Shown here: piece after piece, positions 1 to 8,585 of the stretch | How positions within the stretch are numbered: position 1 is the first letter of the stretch | How the letters are laid out: every line of letters begins with the position of its first letter | Source: a bacterium | GTDB taxonomy: Bacteria > CAIJMQ01 > JAADFP01 | Assembly (NCBI GenBank): GCA_027021085.1 | Contig: JALUVB010000053.1 | Span: 1-59,390 of the forward strand | Length of the DNA: 59,390 nucleotides | Direction: 5' to 3' | Notes under the pieces: generated by a model | Database searches by the model: none | Told to the model about the DNA's origin: nothing | What the model saw: only the letters and a program-made list of their open reading frames with translations | Translations under genes and position numbers: made by a program

Positions 1-166
1 TAGCCTCAAGGCGAATTTTGCCCCTTAAATTGATTAGTTTTTCCAGACGCTTACGCCTTATGAAGTCATATAGAGCCTTGTTAACTGCTTCGGTCTTCGT
101 CCTGGCCTTGGTCAGCTCAATAACTTTCTTTAAAGCCTCCTCGGATATGTTTAAAGTGGTGCGCAT
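1..166 (-). CDS. VapB-type antitoxin, partial (C-terminus beyond window)
   Basis: The first 55 codons are visible, beginning MRTTLNISEEALKKVIELTK at an ATG on the minus strand at 166. The N-terminus has the short beta-strand plus two-helix pattern of ribbon-helix-helix antitoxins that bind DNA and neutralise a PIN-domain RNase. It resembles the complete VapB at 8974-9177, which begins MRTLIEIDENLMKEVLKISK. A GGGGGG run lies just before the ATG and could act as a ribosome binding site. A consensus promoter sits about 33 bp upstream. The partner toxin would lie to the left of the window, so it cannot be confirmed. Confidence 0.7.
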   Translation of the reverse strand, partial: MRTTLNISEEALKKVIELTKARTKTEAVNKALYDFIRRKRLEKLINLRGKIRLEA

Positions 167-198
167 TTTCCCCCCTTTTTGCATACAATTCCGATGAT

Positions 199-227
199 AT
201 TATATGATTACAGCAGGCATCTGTCAA
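199..227 (-). promoter_or_regulatory. Sigma-70 promoter for the partial vapB-like gene
   Basis: On the minus strand TTGACA (222-227) and TATAAT (199-204) are separated by exactly 17 bp, a perfect consensus match. The -10 box is 32 bp upstream of the antitoxin ATG, leaving a leader of about 26 nt with a G-rich ribosome binding site. This is the strongest promoter by consensus in the window. Confidence 0.75.
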
Positions 228-286
228 TTCTACAAGCTGCATCAGGGAAAATCTTCTCGAAATAGGGAGATAGAGCTACACTTTTC

Positions 287-373
287 ACTTAACGGCTGGC
301 GGGGGATGGGAAGTCCGAGCGAAGCGAGAATTTGGGCGGAGCGATAGCGAAGTCGGATATGCACCTGTTAAGT
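287..373. repeat. attC-like imperfect palindrome, site 1
   Basis: The left end ACTTAAC (287-293) fits the integron R'' consensus RYYYAAC, and the right end GTTAAGT (367-373) fits the R' consensus GTTRRRY; the two are exact reverse complements. The 87-bp length is within the attC range. Between them lie short GC-rich self-complementary stretches, but the inner stem is much weaker than in site 2. The preceding TTTC is shared by all three sites. Since R'' and R' are symmetric here, the sequence does not set the orientation. Confidence 0.4.
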
Positions 374-459
374 GAGTGCGATAGTACCGAGCACCACAAA
401 GGTGGTGCGAAGAGTCGGGGGCAAAGGGCCACTTTAATAGATCACATACTCGTTTTGTG

Positions 460-2220
460 TCAGTAATCTAATACCCTATAAAGATCCAAACGAGAAAAAT
501 TTAATTTCGATTTTCCACTTCTTTTCAACTCATTGAGGAGAATGTTTACTATATCTTTGATATCAAATATTTCGATATTAAGGTTAGCATAATGATTTTT
601 TATCTTATCGAAAGATTTTCTAATATATTCTATTTTTTCTATGTTTTTAATAAAATTAATACAGTAAAATATCTTATGAATCCTCTTTTTGCTACATAGT
701 TCTATTTCGTTCCAAATTTTCTTCATTTCATCAGATTCTATCTTTGCGTTTTTTAGGAATATAGCACATTTGCTTTTTATGTGAACATCAATATCCGGTT
801 TATCCCTTTCAAGCGTATCGTTGAGCTTAATATCATCTTTTTTCCTTACCAATTTGATGCACTCTAATAACTCTCTAAAATTTGGAGGGGTCTTATCATC
901 AATTAAACCGCATTCAAAAAATTCCTGACATAACTCATGGATGAAATATTCGGAGAAATTACCCGCAAAAGACGAGGTCATAATTTTTAAAGTATAATCC
1001 TTCTCATCCTGCATTTCATATTTAAAAAGGCTTTCCAAGACTCGTAAAATGTCTGTAATTTGTTTAAATATGTCTCTTTCCCACTCTTGGGACAACGAAT
1101 CCCTTCTTTTAGTCGTCTCTATCTCTAATAAACAAATCTTTGCAAAGATATATAACAAAGTCCATTCCTCAGCGTAATATCTTAATAGGGATTCTGAGAG
1201 AGGCACATTTTCTTTGAAAGCCTTCATCACAAGAAAGGTTTTTATTTTATCCATTAATGACCAAGCTTTTAATATATCTTTATTGGAATAAGCTTCTTTA
1301 TAATACTTTGCAGTTAATTTATCTACTTCCTTCAATGTTACCAATAGTTTTATAGAATCTTCGTTTTGTTTCTCCTCTGGCAAGCTTCTAATGAATTTTT
1401 GAGCACTTTTTAACGATTTATCGGAATACTCTACTAATTCTTCTGTAATTTGATCTATTATTTTTTGAGCTTCTTGTTTTTTCTCATTCGATCTCTCAAA
1501 ATAGACAGATCTAACCAAAGAGTGAAGTTGTTTTTTTCTAAGTTTGTAAAGGGATTCATAGCATAAAGAAATCAGATAGGAATTTCTGGCAGGTATATTC
1601 TCTAAAATATTCAAAATTGATTTTATATGATCCTCTAAGGCTTCTATCTCACTTATATTCAGCTTCAAACTGTCTATTTTTTTCTTGTAATGGTTTTTTA
1701 CAAAAAGGGAAACAAGGATGTCAACAACATTAATGGGTTTCTCTGAACTAATCGACACGATTGATAAATATGTTTCTATAAAACTTATAAATTCACTCTC
1801 AGCAACATCGTAATCTATAAGCTCCCCTTTTTCACTAAGCTTTATCAATGCAACTTCGTACGTTCCCAACATCTTTTTAAAACTGTTACTTGGATACGGC
1901 TGAAGTTTATGTCTATCAAACAGTTTTGAGAGTGCCCTAATAATTAAACTCAATGACTTGGTTGGATCGTTAAGTAGATATTGGAACGACTTACTCCATA
2001 AATAATTGTGTTCTACATGCAGTAAGTTTATTTGGTCGTTTAGTTTTTCATATTTTTTTCTAATTTCCTCAAATTCACAATCTAATTGACGGAAAAGATC
2101 ACTCGATGGTATTTGAATCTTCTCTCGTAATATATACCTATTTATCTTCTGTTTAATACGATTGAATTCTTGCTCAATTTCAATGGGACTTTCTCTAATC
2201 CTGATTTTCATATCATTCAT
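460..2220 (-). CDS. Unknown AT-rich cassette protein with a degenerate nuclease-like C-terminus
   Basis: I do not recognise this 586-residue protein. It is highly charged, almost entirely helical to about residue 450, and has no signal peptide or membrane segment. The last 110 residues change to an alternating strand-helix pattern: a KPDIDVH stretch near 475, IFLKNAKI near 488, and IEIFDIKDIVNIL near 550. This resembles the PD-(D/E)xK layout of restriction-endonuclease-like folds, but the middle acidic residue is replaced by a hydrophobic one, so catalysis is doubtful. The start is ambiguous: GTG at 2223 is followed at once by ATG at 2220, with no clear ribosome binding site. It lies downstream of a restriction-modification gene, which makes a defence role plausible but unproven. 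Confidence 0.6.
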   Translation of the reverse strand: MNDMKIRIRESPIEIEQEFNRIKQKINRYILREKIQIPSSDLFRQLDCEFEEIRKKYEKLNDQINLLHVEHNYLWSKSFQYLLNDPTKSLSLIIRALSKLFDRHKLQPYPSNSFKKMLGTYEVALIKLSEKGELIDYDVAESEFISFIETYLSIVSISSEKPINVVDILVSLFVKNHYKKKIDSLKLNISEIEALEDHIKSILNILENIPARNSYLISLCYESLYKLRKKQLHSLVRSVYFERSNEKKQEAQKIIDQITEELVEYSDKSLKSAQKFIRSLPEEKQNEDSIKLLVTLKEVDKLTAKYYKEAYSNKDILKAWSLMDKIKTFLVMKAFKENVPLSESLLRYYAEEWTLLYIFAKICLLEIETTKRRDSLSQEWERDIFKQITDILRVLESLFKYEMQDEKDYTLKIMTSSFAGNFSEYFIHELCQEFFECGLIDDKTPPNFRELLECIKLVRKKDDIKLNDTLERDKPDIDVHIKSKCAIFLKNAKIESDEMKKIWNEIELCSKKRIHKIFYCINFIKNIEKIEYIRKSFDKIKNHYANLNIEIFDIKDIVNILLNELKRSGKSKLNFSRLDLYRVLDY

Positions 2221-2282
2221 CACTATTTAATTTCTTTTTCACATTTTTAATAATCCTTATATTTTACTTTGCCCCCGATTTC

Positions 2283-2366
2283 ACTTAACGGCCAGCGGGT
2301 ATCTGAAATCGCCGAAGGCGTTTTGGGTGAGAGCTGAAAGCCCGAACCAGATACCCGCTTGTTAGC
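2283..2366. repeat. attC-like imperfect palindrome, site 2
   Basis: The left end ACTTAAC (2283-2289) fits RYYYAAC; the right end is GTTAGC (2361-2366). Inside is a perfect 12-bp stem, AGCGGGTATCTG (2294-2305) with CAGATACCCGCT (2348-2359). Extra unpaired bases lie between the outer and inner stems, as expected for the extrahelical bases of attC. The loop holds a smaller CGCC-GAA-GGCG hairpin. This is the best folded of the three sites and separates the two AT-rich genes. Confidence 0.5.
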
Positions 2367-2427
2367 AGACCTGAAGGGCGAGCCTGCGATAGCAGGTGAA
2401 GAGTTCCGCACGCCGCCACTTAATATA

Positions 2428-4758
2428 CTACTCACTATTATCTCCTCTCCTTAAAGGCAATTTTTTAATAAATTCTCTCATGTATTCCCAGTCCGGTTTT
2501 ACATTTTCATCAACAGGTAATTTTATTTTAGATTTTTCCATTCTTGCTTTAGTCCATTTTAAACCGTAATTGAATCTGTATCTTTCTTTTTCAATTATTG
2601 TTATTAAAAATAATGCTTTATAGACATCAAGATCGAAAGTCGGATACAACACATTTACATCATCTGAAGCCCAGAAAGGTCTAGACTGATAAAATGCTAT
2701 TCCCACAGAGCCATCATAATTAACAGTTATTACATTTTTCTCAAATATTGGATCACGTGCTATTTTTGCAGTTAATCCATTATTATACATGCTGGAGCCA
2801 ATAAATGGAGTATTCCCAGGATTCATGTCAAGTTTTATCAATCTTTTTCCTTTTTTGATTTCAAATAAACCACCGTCACCTCCTAATTTAAAATACTTCC
2901 AATTTTCAGTATTGAGCGGTAGGCATTTTTCATTTGAAAATTCTTTTAAGATATCGAGATTACCCTCTTTAATTTCAAAAGAAATGTAATCTAGAACTTT
3001 ATGCCTAAAATCATTACATGTTATTTTTGAATAATCTGTTTCCATGTATGGTTCAGCGCACCATATATCCTCAGCATTTACTGTTTTTAAAACACTCATC
3101 CCGGGTTTTTCTTCTCTATTTAGATACAGATTCAGAAATGTATCTTTTGTATGATTCCATCTGTTATGGTAATCTATTCTTCCTTTATTCTTTATTTTTA
3201 TAAACCCATCATCTTTAAGATATCCAAACCAAACTTTTTTATTCGGTGGATGGGGCTTATGGGCTGTTAGTACCAGTATCGCAGTAACAACCCCCACTGG
3301 GTAAAACAAATCATCTGGCATGCTTATTACTGCCTCTAAAGTATGCTTTTCTAATATTTTTTCTTTGAAATCTAGATATTCTCTTTTATCTAATACACAC
3401 CTCATTGGTACAATTGCTACACATTTCCCCCCATGTTCAAGCATATCTAAATTATTTAATACAAATTCAAATTCATTAATGTCATCTTTCTCTATTTTAT
3501 ATGGTGGGTTTAATAAACCTATATTTGGTTTAAATTTTTCTTTAATTTCATTAAAGATATTATCGAAACAACTGCCATGATATATGTTCGTTTTCCCATC
3601 CCCATGAACTATCATGTTTGTAATAGCAAGTGCATAAATATGGTCTTGATATTCTATACCTATAATCTGCTTCTCTTTTATGTGTTTTATTTTTTTACTA
3701 CTTTTTCTAGATTTTTCTATCATCTTTTTCATAGCACTGATAAGAAACCCACCTGTACCACAACAATTGTCCAAAACAACACTGTCTTTTGTAATTTCTG
3801 CCAAATCACAAAACAATTCAGTAATATGGGATGGAGTTAGGATTATACCTAATCTTTTATCACTATTTGCATATCTAAGAAACTCTATGTAAAATCTACC
3901 TAGGGCATCGTAATAATGATAGGTTTTTATAAATTTATTTAATTTATCATCAATATCATCTATAAGTTTTATCACAAACTCTTTATCTGTTGTTAGTGTT
4001 GTATGTGTTTTCATGAATGAAAACGCAATCTCCAAATTCTCAATCTTGTTAGAGGGTATATTTGATTTTTTCAATTCTCGAATAATCGTAGCAACGAGAA
4101 CATCTATAATCTCTTTAGCGGTATCATACTTTTTATAGCTTTCATGAAATGCCCTATTCCGTAAAGCAATCAAAATTCCACTAACTACCAGACTTCGTTG
4201 AGCTTCGGGTATTTTTTTAATATGAAGTGTTGTGTTCAGTTCTCCTGCAAAATCTAATAATTTTGATAAATCTTGACGGAATTTCATATCAGAATATAAA
4301 TAGGCATTAGAATAATCTTCAAAAGACAGAAGTTCATCTCCTAAAATCTTACTGGGGGTATTGGTGTCCTTAAGCCATAAATAATGGGTTATTTTAAGAT
4401 TTTCTTTCTTTTCACCGCTAACACCGATAGCCAAAACATCGTATTCTTTTGATAGATATGATGCATATAATAAAGCTCCATCAACTGCATACTCATCGTA
4501 CTTATCTCTAGATTCACTTTCGTGCTTTCTAATATCTGCTTTACACTCAATGACTATTAAAAAATCACTTCTCTTTTTTGATGTAACTATAAAATCTGGG
4601 GAACCCTTCCCTGTGCTTCTTTTAGATGCGTTTTTAAGTAATTTTTTTATTCTTGGATTGTCACTTGTTTGCTCCTCTACTATTATGTCATCATTTTCAT
4701 AGTATCCCAACTTTCTAAATTCATCCCTAACAATTTTTTCAGTTTTTCTTTCATTCAT
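2428..4758 (-). CDS. Single-chain restriction-modification-specificity enzyme (type IIG-like)
   Basis: This 776-residue protein appears to combine all three activities of a restriction system. Residues 1-75 hold a PD-(D/E)xK nuclease motif (PD at 54-55, ECK at 71-73). A helical linker follows, then an N6-adenine methyltransferase with SAM motif DNCCGTGGF (330-338) and catalytic NPPY (417-420). The C-terminal 140 residues look like one HsdS-type target-recognition domain. Such fusions cut and methylate DNA at the same site. The ATG at 4758 has a GGAGG ribosome binding site. The gene is AT-rich compared with the region to its right, which points to transfer. A methylase with a dead nuclease is possible but both motifs look intact. 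Confidence 0.85.
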   Translation of the reverse strand: MNERKTEKIVRDEFRKLGYYENDDIIVEEQTSDNPRIKKLLKNASKRSTGKGSPDFIVTSKKRSDFLIVIECKADIRKHESESRDKYDEYAVDGALLYASYLSKEYDVLAIGVSGEKKENLKITHYLWLKDTNTPSKILGDELLSFEDYSNAYLYSDMKFRQDLSKLLDFAGELNTTLHIKKIPEAQRSLVVSGILIALRNRAFHESYKKYDTAKEIIDVLVATIIRELKKSNIPSNKIENLEIAFSFMKTHTTLTTDKEFVIKLIDDIDDKLNKFIKTYHYYDALGRFYIEFLRYANSDKRLGIILTPSHITELFCDLAEITKDSVVLDNCCGTGGFLISAMKKMIEKSRKSSKKIKHIKEKQIIGIEYQDHIYALAITNMIVHGDGKTNIYHGSCFDNIFNEIKEKFKPNIGLLNPPYKIEKDDINEFEFVLNNLDMLEHGGKCVAIVPMRCVLDKREYLDFKEKILEKHTLEAVISMPDDLFYPVGVVTAILVLTAHKPHPPNKKVWFGYLKDDGFIKIKNKGRIDYHNRWNHTKDTFLNLYLNREEKPGMSVLKTVNAEDIWCAEPYMETDYSKITCNDFRHKVLDYISFEIKEGNLDILKEFSNEKCLPLNTENWKYFKLGGDGGLFEIKKGKRLIKLDMNPGNTPFIGSSMYNNGLTAKIARDPIFEKNVITVNYDGSVGIAFYQSRPFWASDDVNVLYPTFDLDVYKALFLITIIEKERYRFNYGLKWTKARMEKSKIKLPVDENVKPDWEYMREFIKKLPLRRGDNSE

Positions 4759-4791
4759 ATTTATTCCTCCCTAAGGCGGCGTGCAAAATTT

Positions 4792-4891
4792 CACATAACT
4801 CGTTCATATACGCATAATTGCGTATATCCTTCCAAATCTGGGATATATGTGAAGTATTTCGTGTATACCCGCCTTTACATGAACTCATAGG
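4792..4891. repeat. attC-like imperfect palindrome, site 3 (weaker)
   Basis: The left end TTTCACATAAC matches the TTTCACTTAAC start of the other two sites. ATGAACTCATAGG at the right end is imperfectly complementary to CATAACTCGTTCAT at the left. Inside, ATATACGCA (4806-4814) and TGCGTATAT (4819-4827) form a perfect 9-bp stem. The right end lacks a proper GTTRRRY, so this could be a decayed site or an unrelated hairpin. It marks the right edge of the AT-rich island. Confidence 0.3.
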
Positions 4892-5005
4892 TTTTCCTCT
4901 TTTGAAACCTGCCTGTCCGGACGGGTATTTAGCGGGCAAGTTCTGGGGAATTGTTTCAGGAAAATGTTTCATTCCAGTAGTAATATAGCAAATAAAAGCG
5001 ATAAG

Positions 5006-6115
5006 TCAAAGCGCATTCTTTAAAATCGTTTCTGTCTCATCCACCATTCTTGAAACATCGAAGTTCTCTTCTATCCATCTTTTGCCCTTTTCCCCCATTT
5101 CTCTCGCTTCTTCCGGGTGATTTAGCAGGTAGGTTATGGCTTTTGCTAAAGCCTGTGAATTTTTGGCAGGCACCAGAACTCCTGTCTCTTTATTCCTTAC
5201 TACTTCGGGAATACCGCCTACATTCGTAGCTACCACGGGAATACCCACGCCGGAAGCCTCCATAACCGAACGGGGAAGGCCTTCGGATAAGGAAGGATGG
5301 ACAAAAAGGTCAAGAATTTGCAGGATATTTCCCACCTCGGCTACTTTCCCGGTAAAGATGAAATTTCCCCTCACCCTTAACTCATTTGCCAATTCTTCCA
5401 GTTCCCTCCGCAGATTTCCCTCCCCCACCATTACAAAGCGTGTCTCCGGGAAAGCTTTCAGCACCTCCACGGAGGCCTCGATTAAATACCTATATCCTTT
5501 CAAAGCTATCAAATGCCCTACAGAGCCGATAACTTTTGCCCCTTCCGGGATACCCAGCTCTTTTTTCACTACGTCTCTTTCAGAGGAGACTTTCAGCCTG
5601 CTTAAATCCACACCGTTTAGAATAGTTACTACTCTCTCCGGGTTGATTCTCAACTCTTGCAGGATATGCCCTCGCAAAGCCTCAGAAAGGGTAATTATTT
5701 TATGGGGTATTTTTTTCAATATTCGGTTATATTTCCACAAGGGAAAATTCATTTTCCTGTTTCCCAGCTTATCCTTGTTTATATAGGCATGAATGGTACT
5801 TACAATAAGGGACGTTCCCGCCTTTTTTGCCGCAATAAGCCCGGGGACATCTCCGTCCCTATTATGGGTATGCACCACATCAAAACGCTCCTCCCTGATT
5901 AAATCAACAAGTTCCCTTATAGCTTTTCTTTTTTCTCTCAACTCCAGAGTATAAACCTCAAGCCCATTCTTCTTATAAGCTTCCGCCAGGGAACCGGGCC
6001 TGCATATAACCTTTACTTTATGGCCTCTATTTTGCAAGCCAAGGCTCAGTATCCGGGTATGCTCCTGGGAGCCTCCCCCGGTGTCTTTGGAAGAAATTAT
6101 TTGCAGGATTTTCAT
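5006..6115 (-). CDS. GT4 glycosyltransferase
   Basis: This 369-residue protein has the two-domain GT-B layout of family 4 retaining glycosyltransferases. The N-terminal acceptor domain begins MKILQIISSKDTGGGSQEH and contains HTHNRDG. The C-terminal nucleotide-sugar domain has GSVGHLIALKGY and the E-x7-E motif in SEGLPRSVMEASG. It probably adds one sugar to a surface glycan at the cytoplasmic face; donor and acceptor cannot be read from sequence. It is the last gene of the glycan cluster, and its ATG is one base after the stop of the preceding methyltransferase, so the two are very likely co-transcribed. Confidence 0.9.
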   Translation of the reverse strand: MKILQIISSKDTGGGSQEHTRILSLGLQNRGHKVKVICRPGSLAEAYKKNGLEVYTLELREKRKAIRELVDLIREERFDVVHTHNRDGDVPGLIAAKKAGTSLIVSTIHAYINKDKLGNRKMNFPLWKYNRILKKIPHKIITLSEALRGHILQELRINPERVVTILNGVDLSRLKVSSERDVVKKELGIPEGAKVIGSVGHLIALKGYRYLIEASVEVLKAFPETRFVMVGEGNLRRELEELANELRVRGNFIFTGKVAEVGNILQILDLFVHPSLSEGLPRSVMEASGVGIPVVATNVGGIPEVVRNKETGVLVPAKNSQALAKAITYLLNHPEEAREMGEKGKRWIEENFDVSRMVDETETILKNAL

Positions 6116-6116
6116 T

Positions 6117-7400
6117 TCATATATACCTTTCGGGTAAAGCTAAAAGCACAAATTTTATTATCAATTCTTTTATTTCTTCAGGATACGCCTGCATCTTGTC
6201 TAAACTATGCAGTAGTTTTCGGGGGATTCTGCATGTGCGGGGCAAGTATTCCAGGGAAAGGGGATTTTCCTTCTTGAGTTTGCGGGTAGGAAAATTTAAC
6301 TCCAGCAGGTAATTTTCTCCCTCTTCTTTTACCTTGTAGATAGGATTTATATACCACTTGGTACGGGGGAGCAAAAGGTTTTCCCGCAGATGAGTATACT
6401 TCTTATTAAAGTACTTTTCGCTTTTGCTAATCAACATATTGACAACGTTGGAACGGTTGATTTCCTCTGCCCCGTATTCCTTCTCCAGATCTAATACGCC
6501 TTCCTGCAAAAAATTCTTCAGGACATCCTCCTCCGGCAACATCTTTATCTGCCAGACAGGAGAAGGAAACATGTCTCTGTACTCCCGGGGAGATAAGGGC
6601 ATTCCTGCACTGTAGTTGGAGCCCAGGGCGTTATGAAGGTGCAGGAGAAGGATAATGCCCTGCGCACTTACTATCTCCTGGAAGCTGTTTACCACGATAT
6701 TTTTATGTTCTATACAATGCAGACAATCCATGGCAATAACCTTCTCAAAACTTTCTTTCTTAAAAGGGAGGGGAACAATATCGTTGGAACAGACCATCTC
6801 TGAATCCGGAGCAAGATACTTCCTGGCCAGATAAAGGTAGAAAGGCTGTGAATCAACACAAACTATTTTGCCCGGGGAAATAAAGTGAGACAAGACATAA
6901 GCAGAATGTCCCAGTCCCGAGGCAAAATCCAGCACATATCCCCTGGTATCAGTGAGCAGGGGCAGAGCCGCATAAATATTCCAGAAAGTCTGGGTGGAGA
7001 AACGATGCCTGACATTATGCATTGCCCCCAGCCCAAAATGCTGGGAAAGAGAAAAAAAGCTTAATTCTTTTTTCGCCTTTTTCTGGGCGCGGTAGCCCCT
7101 TAACGCAGCCCGCACCCGGCTCATGCGATGAATCTTTGCCGTGGATTTTAAGAATAGCCAGGAACAGAAATCCCTGCTGGCAATACCCTTGAACATTTTT
7201 TTGCAAAAATGAGCATGCAGCAGGAGGGAACGCCAGGGTTCAATAATGAACAAAATCCCGTTTACAATGGGATACTTCCGGCATTGGCACCGCAATACTC
7301 CATCCTGAATATTGTCTTCTCTTCCCCTCACTATGCGAGCAATTTCCATCCCTCCCCTGCAATAGGGACAGGCTAAGAGAGATAAAAATTCTTTCTTCAT
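6117..7400 (-). CDS. SAM-dependent methyltransferase with N-terminal zinc-ribbon-like domain
   Basis: The 427-residue protein starts with a Trm112-like segment (LACPYCRGG, then CQCRKYPIVNGILFI) that probably binds zinc. A class I methyltransferase fold follows: motif I is VLDFASGLGHSAYVLSHF and the substrate pocket region is VIAMDCLHCIEH. In glycan clusters such proteins usually methylate sugars or lipid carriers, but the substrate is unknown. The ATG overlaps the stop of the upstream glycosyltransferase as ATGA. The C-terminal 150 residues are lineage-specific and not recognised. Confidence 0.75.
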   Translation of the reverse strand: MKKEFLSLLACPYCRGGMEIARIVRGREDNIQDGVLRCQCRKYPIVNGILFIIEPWRSLLLHAHFCKKMFKGIASRDFCSWLFLKSTAKIHRMSRVRAALRGYRAQKKAKKELSFFSLSQHFGLGAMHNVRHRFSTQTFWNIYAALPLLTDTRGYVLDFASGLGHSAYVLSHFISPGKIVCVDSQPFYLYLARKYLAPDSEMVCSNDIVPLPFKKESFEKVIAMDCLHCIEHKNIVVNSFQEIVSAQGIILLLHLHNALGSNYSAGMPLSPREYRDMFPSPVWQIKMLPEEDVLKNFLQEGVLDLEKEYGAEEINRSNVVNMLISKSEKYFNKKYTHLRENLLLPRTKWYINPIYKVKEEGENYLLELNFPTRKLKKENPLSLEYLPRTCRIPRKLLHSLDKMQAYPEEIKELIIKFVLLALPERYI

Positions 7401-8572
7401 TTTCCTGCTTTTTCCTCTGTAAGAAGTTTTTCATAGATACTGCAGATTTTTTCCCCGTTTTTACGCCAGGTATACTCCTTTTCTACTTTACTTCTGCCTC
7501 TCTGCCCCATTTCTTTCCCCAGGATTTTGCTGCCTGCTAACTTAATTATACATTCCTGCAGCTGATTTTTGTTTCCCTGTTCTATCAGAAAACCTTCTCT
7601 GCCATCGGAAATAATTTCTTCTAACTGGCCTATGCGGGGAGCTATTACAGGCTTTCCCATAGCCATGTACTCGAAAATCTTTATGGGCGAGGAATAGATA
7701 TCAGTGCCGGGAAGAACTGTTATATCCATGGCAGCTATATAGTAAGGGACCTCCTGGTAAGGCACATTCCCGGTGAAAGTAACTACCCCGTTCAGCTTTT
7801 TCTTAACCGCGTATTCTTTTAAAGAGGCAAGGCTTGCTGCTCCGCCCACAATAAGGAAATGCACCCTGGGTTCTTTTCGAACCACCTCCCTGGCCACAGA
7901 GAGCAGCAAGTCCACTCTGTGCCAGTGTCCTATGGTTCCCACAAAGCCTACAACAATCCTGTCCTGCAAATTATATTTTTCTCTTATCTTTTCCCCGGAA
8001 ATACCCGGGTGGAATTTATCCACATCCACACCATCAGGATTCACCCACACTCTTTCTTTATTTCCTCCGTTACCCAGCACATATTCTTCCAGCTCCCTGG
8101 TGGTAAGAATTATCCCGCGGGTGGAAGAAAAAATCCTGTTTTCTATGGATTTTGCCAGCCAGGGAAACTTAATTCTCCTCTTCGGCCCCCAGCGAAGGGG
8201 AGCATTCACCTCCAGGAGATGGGGGAGGCGAAACTTCCTGGCCAGTTTAATCCCGGCAAAACCGAATAGTTCGTATCTTTCATAAATGAAATCGGGCTTT
8301 TCTTTCCTGAAGATTTTCCCTGCTTCCTTATAAAACCTCCGATTGGTAATAATCTTCCTGAAATCCGAGCCCAGGAGTTTTGCGGTCAAAGGCTTTACCT
8401 CATATATGGGAAGGGGGAAATCCACGGGATAATTACCTCTGTTGCTGGTAACAATAAACACCTCATTCCCCAATTCCTGCAAAGCAAGACAAACTTCTCT
8501 TACATGCACCGAGGAGCCCTTGTTACCCAGGACAGGAATGCCGGTATCCGTGGAGAGATAAGCTATTTTCAT
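7397..8572 (-). CDS. GT4 glycosyltransferase
   Basis: This 391-residue GT-B protein opens MKIAYLSTDTGIPVLGNKGS with the conserved SSVHVRE acceptor-side loop. The C-terminal domain carries GFVGTIGHWHRVDLL and SSPIKIFEYMAMGKPVIAP, the donor-binding E-x7-E-type region of family GT4. It is likely a cytoplasmic enzyme in surface-polysaccharide assembly. It lies 13 bp after vapC and overlaps the downstream methyltransferase by 4 bp. No ribosome binding site is evident before its ATG. Confidence 0.9.
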   Translation of the reverse strand: MKIAYLSTDTGIPVLGNKGSSVHVREVCLALQELGNEVFIVTSNRGNYPVDFPLPIYEVKPLTAKLLGSDFRKIITNRRFYKEAGKIFRKEKPDFIYERYELFGFAGIKLARKFRLPHLLEVNAPLRWGPKRRIKFPWLAKSIENRIFSSTRGIILTTRELEEYVLGNGGNKERVWVNPDGVDVDKFHPGISGEKIREKYNLQDRIVVGFVGTIGHWHRVDLLLSVAREVVRKEPRVHFLIVGGAASLASLKEYAVKKKLNGVVTFTGNVPYQEVPYYIAAMDITVLPGTDIYSSPIKIFEYMAMGKPVIAPRIGQLEEIISDGREGFLIEQGNKNQLQECIIKLAGSKILGKEMGQRGRSKVEKEYTWRKNGEKICSIYEKLLTEEKAGK

Positions 8573-8585
8573 AAGAAACCGCTAC

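Larger units (their letters stand above)
287..2366. mobile_element. Candidate gene cassette 1 (attC-like ends, unknown gene inside)
   Basis: This AT-rich unit runs between two attC-like palindromes (287-373 and 2283-2366). Just inside the ends lies a perfect 12-bp inverted repeat, TCGGGGGCAAAG at 415-426 and CTTTGCCCCCGA at 2267-2278, which would meet if the unit circularised. It carries one gene on the minus strand. That is the layout of an integron-type cassette in an array without a nearby integrase. The assignment is inferred from layout only; a non-integron transposable unit is the main alternative. Confidence 0.35.
2283..4891. mobile_element. Candidate gene cassette 2 (carries the restriction-modification gene)
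   Basis: Between attC-like sites 2 and 3 lies one AT-rich minus-strand gene flanked by a perfect 10-bp inverted repeat, GCACGCCGCC at 2408-2417 and GGCGGCGTGC at 4775-4784. The arrangement copies that of candidate cassette 1, but with different inverted-repeat sequence, so each unit has its own arms. This is what is expected of independently captured circular cassettes rather than copies of one transposon. Site 3 fits the attC consensus less well. Confidence 0.35.

Noticed and set aside
2247-2435. Small 62-residue minus-strand frame across attC-like site 2
   Set aside because: It translates the palindrome itself and has no ribosome binding site or conserved feature.
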